Source: Galdieria sulphuraria
Lineage: Eukaryota > Rhodophyta > Bangiophyceae > Galdieriales > Galdieriaceae
DNA: 64,000 bases
Assembly (NCBI RefSeq): GCF_000341285.1
Contig: NW_005178475.1
Coordinates: forward strand, 372,001 to 436,000
Direction of reading: 5' to 3'
Position numbers and translations under genes: made by a program. Each line of letters starts with the position of its first letter. Position 1 is the stretch's first letter. The notes beneath the pieces are model-generated. The model did not search any database. It was not told the DNA's origin and saw only the letters and a list, made by a program, of their open reading frames with translations. Of the stretch, positions 62,805 through 64,000 are shown in pieces.

Positions 62805-63794
62805 ATGAGTCAAAAGGGTAAACTAGTTATTGGTTATTCGTGCAACTTGAAGAAGCGCCAATCCTTCTTTCAACCTTTTGGTGATTATTTAGCAAGAAAA
62901 GGACATATTTTGACTGAGCTTCAATTGGAAGATATCTATTCGTTACCACATTGCGACGTCATTATTCATAAAAGAACGGATGATATGGCCGCTGCGTTTC
63001 AAGGAGACACCGTTGCAAGTTCTCGTATGGTGTCCTTGCAGAACTTTCTTCAGTCCAACAACACTACTTTGATAATAGACGATATGGCAGCTGTATGGTC
63101 AGTGATTAGTAGGAAAGGATTGTTACAAAAGATTGATGAAATTGTTGCTGCAACACAGAAATATTATTCTTGTACTGGCCATTCCACGTATTCTTTGAAG
63201 AGACTAGAATGGTTACAAATATCCAATGAAACCAGTTGTTTTCAGTCAGTATCTTTTCCAATCATTCTAAAGTCTTTACCAGCATGTGGTGTAAACAAGT
63301 CACATCGTATGTACATTGTAAAGAATGAACGAGCCTTGGAGGAAGTATTGAATACTTATTTTGCAAAAAATGAAGTTGTCATTGCTCAGCGACTAGTTCC
63401 TAGCTCGTATATTTGGAAAGTATACGTGATTGGAGACAACGTGGATATATTTTGTCAACCTAACCTTCCCTTGTTTCATATTCAACGAGAAGTTTATAAA
63501 GGACAAGGATGGTTTTGTTTTGATAGTCAAGTGAGTTTTGCAGAAACGAATGGAATCATCTATTCTCCTCCTGAAGAAACTTTGGACTCTCTACGTCATT
63601 TCATTGAACCTTTGATTCCAATTGTTTCGCATGTTTTAGGATTGAGTTTATATGGCTTAGACATTATATTCGATGAAGTGGAGAGACATTATTGCATTGT
63701 GGATATCAACTACTTTCCTTCTTTTCGTGGCGTTGAGAATTGTTTTGATAAGATATGGATGATGATAAGAAAAGGGCGAAATAGGGAAGAGTAG
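62805..63794 (+). CDS. ITPK1: Inositol polyphosphate kinase, ITPK1 family
   Basis: Single exon, 329 residues. ITPK1 phosphorylates inositol tri- and tetrakisphosphates, and in plants also InsP6 to InsP7. ATP-grasp features: KLVIGYSCNLKKRQSF at the start, CDVIIHKRTDD, FPIILKSLPACGVNKSHRMY (ATP-binding lysine region), VVIAQRLVPSSYIWKVYVIG (in place of QEFVNHGxxxFKVYVIG), and SLYGLDIIFDE with CIVDINYFPSFRGV carrying the metal-binding D..N pair. Length is typical. It likely sits in the cytosol. The basic KKRQSF segment may bind phosphates. Confidence 0.92.
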   Translation: MSQKGKLVIGYSCNLKKRQSFFQPFGDYLARKGHILTELQLEDIYSLPHCDVIIHKRTDDMAAAFQGDTVASSRMVSLQNFLQSNNTTLIIDDMAAVWSVISRKGLLQKIDEIVAATQKYYSCTGHSTYSLKRLEWLQISNETSCFQSVSFPIILKSLPACGVNKSHRMYIVKNERALEEVLNTYFAKNEVVIAQRLVPSSYIWKVYVIGDNVDIFCQPNLPLFHIQREVYKGQGWFCFDSQVSFAETNGIIYSPPEETLDSLRHFIEPLIPIVSHVLGLSLYGLDIIFDEVERHYCIVDINYFPSFRGVENCFDKIWMMIRKGRNREE

Positions 63795-63817
63795 ATTGAA
63801 GAACAACACTTGGAAGA

Positions 63818-64000
63818 ATGTCAACTTTGGAAGAACAAGACAACTTGATAAAAAGTTCTCCTGAAAAGGAAGAAAAACCTAGTTATCAATCTACCAAAGT
63901 ATGGAGCGAAAGTTCTCCTCCTCGACCACAACACACTTTGGGAGGAAAGCGACGACTCTATTCTCCCACAACGACACTTACTCCGAACCGACAAGACTTT
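63818..64000 (+). CDS. Start of a further gene, cut by the window edge
   Basis: An open frame of 61 codons from the ATG at 63818 to the window end, without a stop. The peptide is polar and Ser/Pro-rich (SSPPRPQHTLGGKRRLYSPT) and looks like a disordered N-terminus. No family can be named. It follows ITPK1 by 23 bp on the same strand. Confidence 0.5.
   Translation, partial: MSTLEEQDNLIKSSPEKEEKPSYQSTKVWSESSPPRPQHTLGGKRRLYSPTTTLTPNRQDF

Noticed and set aside
1-64000. Search by eye for transposons, virus-like elements, CRISPR arrays, tRNA and rRNA genes
   Set aside because: No reverse transcriptase, integrase, transposase or capsid-like frame, no regularly spaced repeats and no clear tRNA A/B boxes were seen; a weak or decayed element could still be missed without a search tool.

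Overview
This is nuclear DNA of a very compact eukaryote with a plastid. The best match is a cyanidiophyte red alga of the Galdieria type; that is an inference from gene content and gene structure, not a database match. The reasons are about 41 protein genes in 64 kb, AT-rich sequence, spliceosomal introns almost all 43-66 nt long, intergenic gaps that are often under 100 bp, and plastid genes (TIC110, a RimP-like factor, a HAT/TPR plastid-RNA-type protein) beside ordinary eukaryotic genes (PAN2, ORC3, SEC63, COG7, SRPK). I rebuilt exon joins by hand, requiring GT..AG borders, a continuous reading frame and agreement with the protein family.

Layout. 1-4.4 kb: an AdoMet decarboxylase fused to a decayed ornithine decarboxylase domain, then an unrecognised multi-pass membrane protein. 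4.7-17.2 kb: TIC110, a LARP4-type La protein, RNase P POP4, a GnT-I-like glycosyltransferase with a cysteine-rich tail, PAN2. 17.2-25.4 kb: DPH5, a basic orphan, NOC4, SEC63, a PARL-like rhomboid lacking both catalytic residues, an orphan, MPC2. 25.6-37.1 kb: a Ser-rich orphan, a bacterial-type acyl-CoA ligase ending in a peroxisomal signal, an LRR protein, a formin, ORC3, a HAT/TPR protein. 37.1-50.1 kb: EF4/LepA, a four-helix membrane protein, a second glycosyltransferase, NudC, SRPK, mitochondrial mS23, COG7, SNW1/SKIP. 50.2-64 kb: a fructose-bisphosphatase homologue with an altered metal loop, RimP, a bZIP factor, a SUN-domain protein, a spastin-like AAA ATPase, a small subunit of serine palmitoyltransferase, bL17, a small coiled-coil protein, SFT2, a GDP-fucose-type transporter, a RABL3-like GTPase, an ITPK-like inositol kinase and the start of one more gene.

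The genes form no operon or single pathway, although secretory-pathway functions recur (SEC63, COG7, SFT2, GDP-fucose transporter, GnT-I, ssSPT). No transposon, virus-like element, CRISPR array, tRNA or rRNA gene was recognised. The strongest candidate for something undescribed is the gene at 763-3481: an intact AdoMet decarboxylase joined in frame to an ODC fold that has lost its PLP lysine, glycine loop and catalytic cysteine, which suggests a built-in regulatory pseudoenzyme for polyamine synthesis. Three further unusual proteins are the dead rhomboid, the altered FBPase and the GT13/cysteine-domain fusion.
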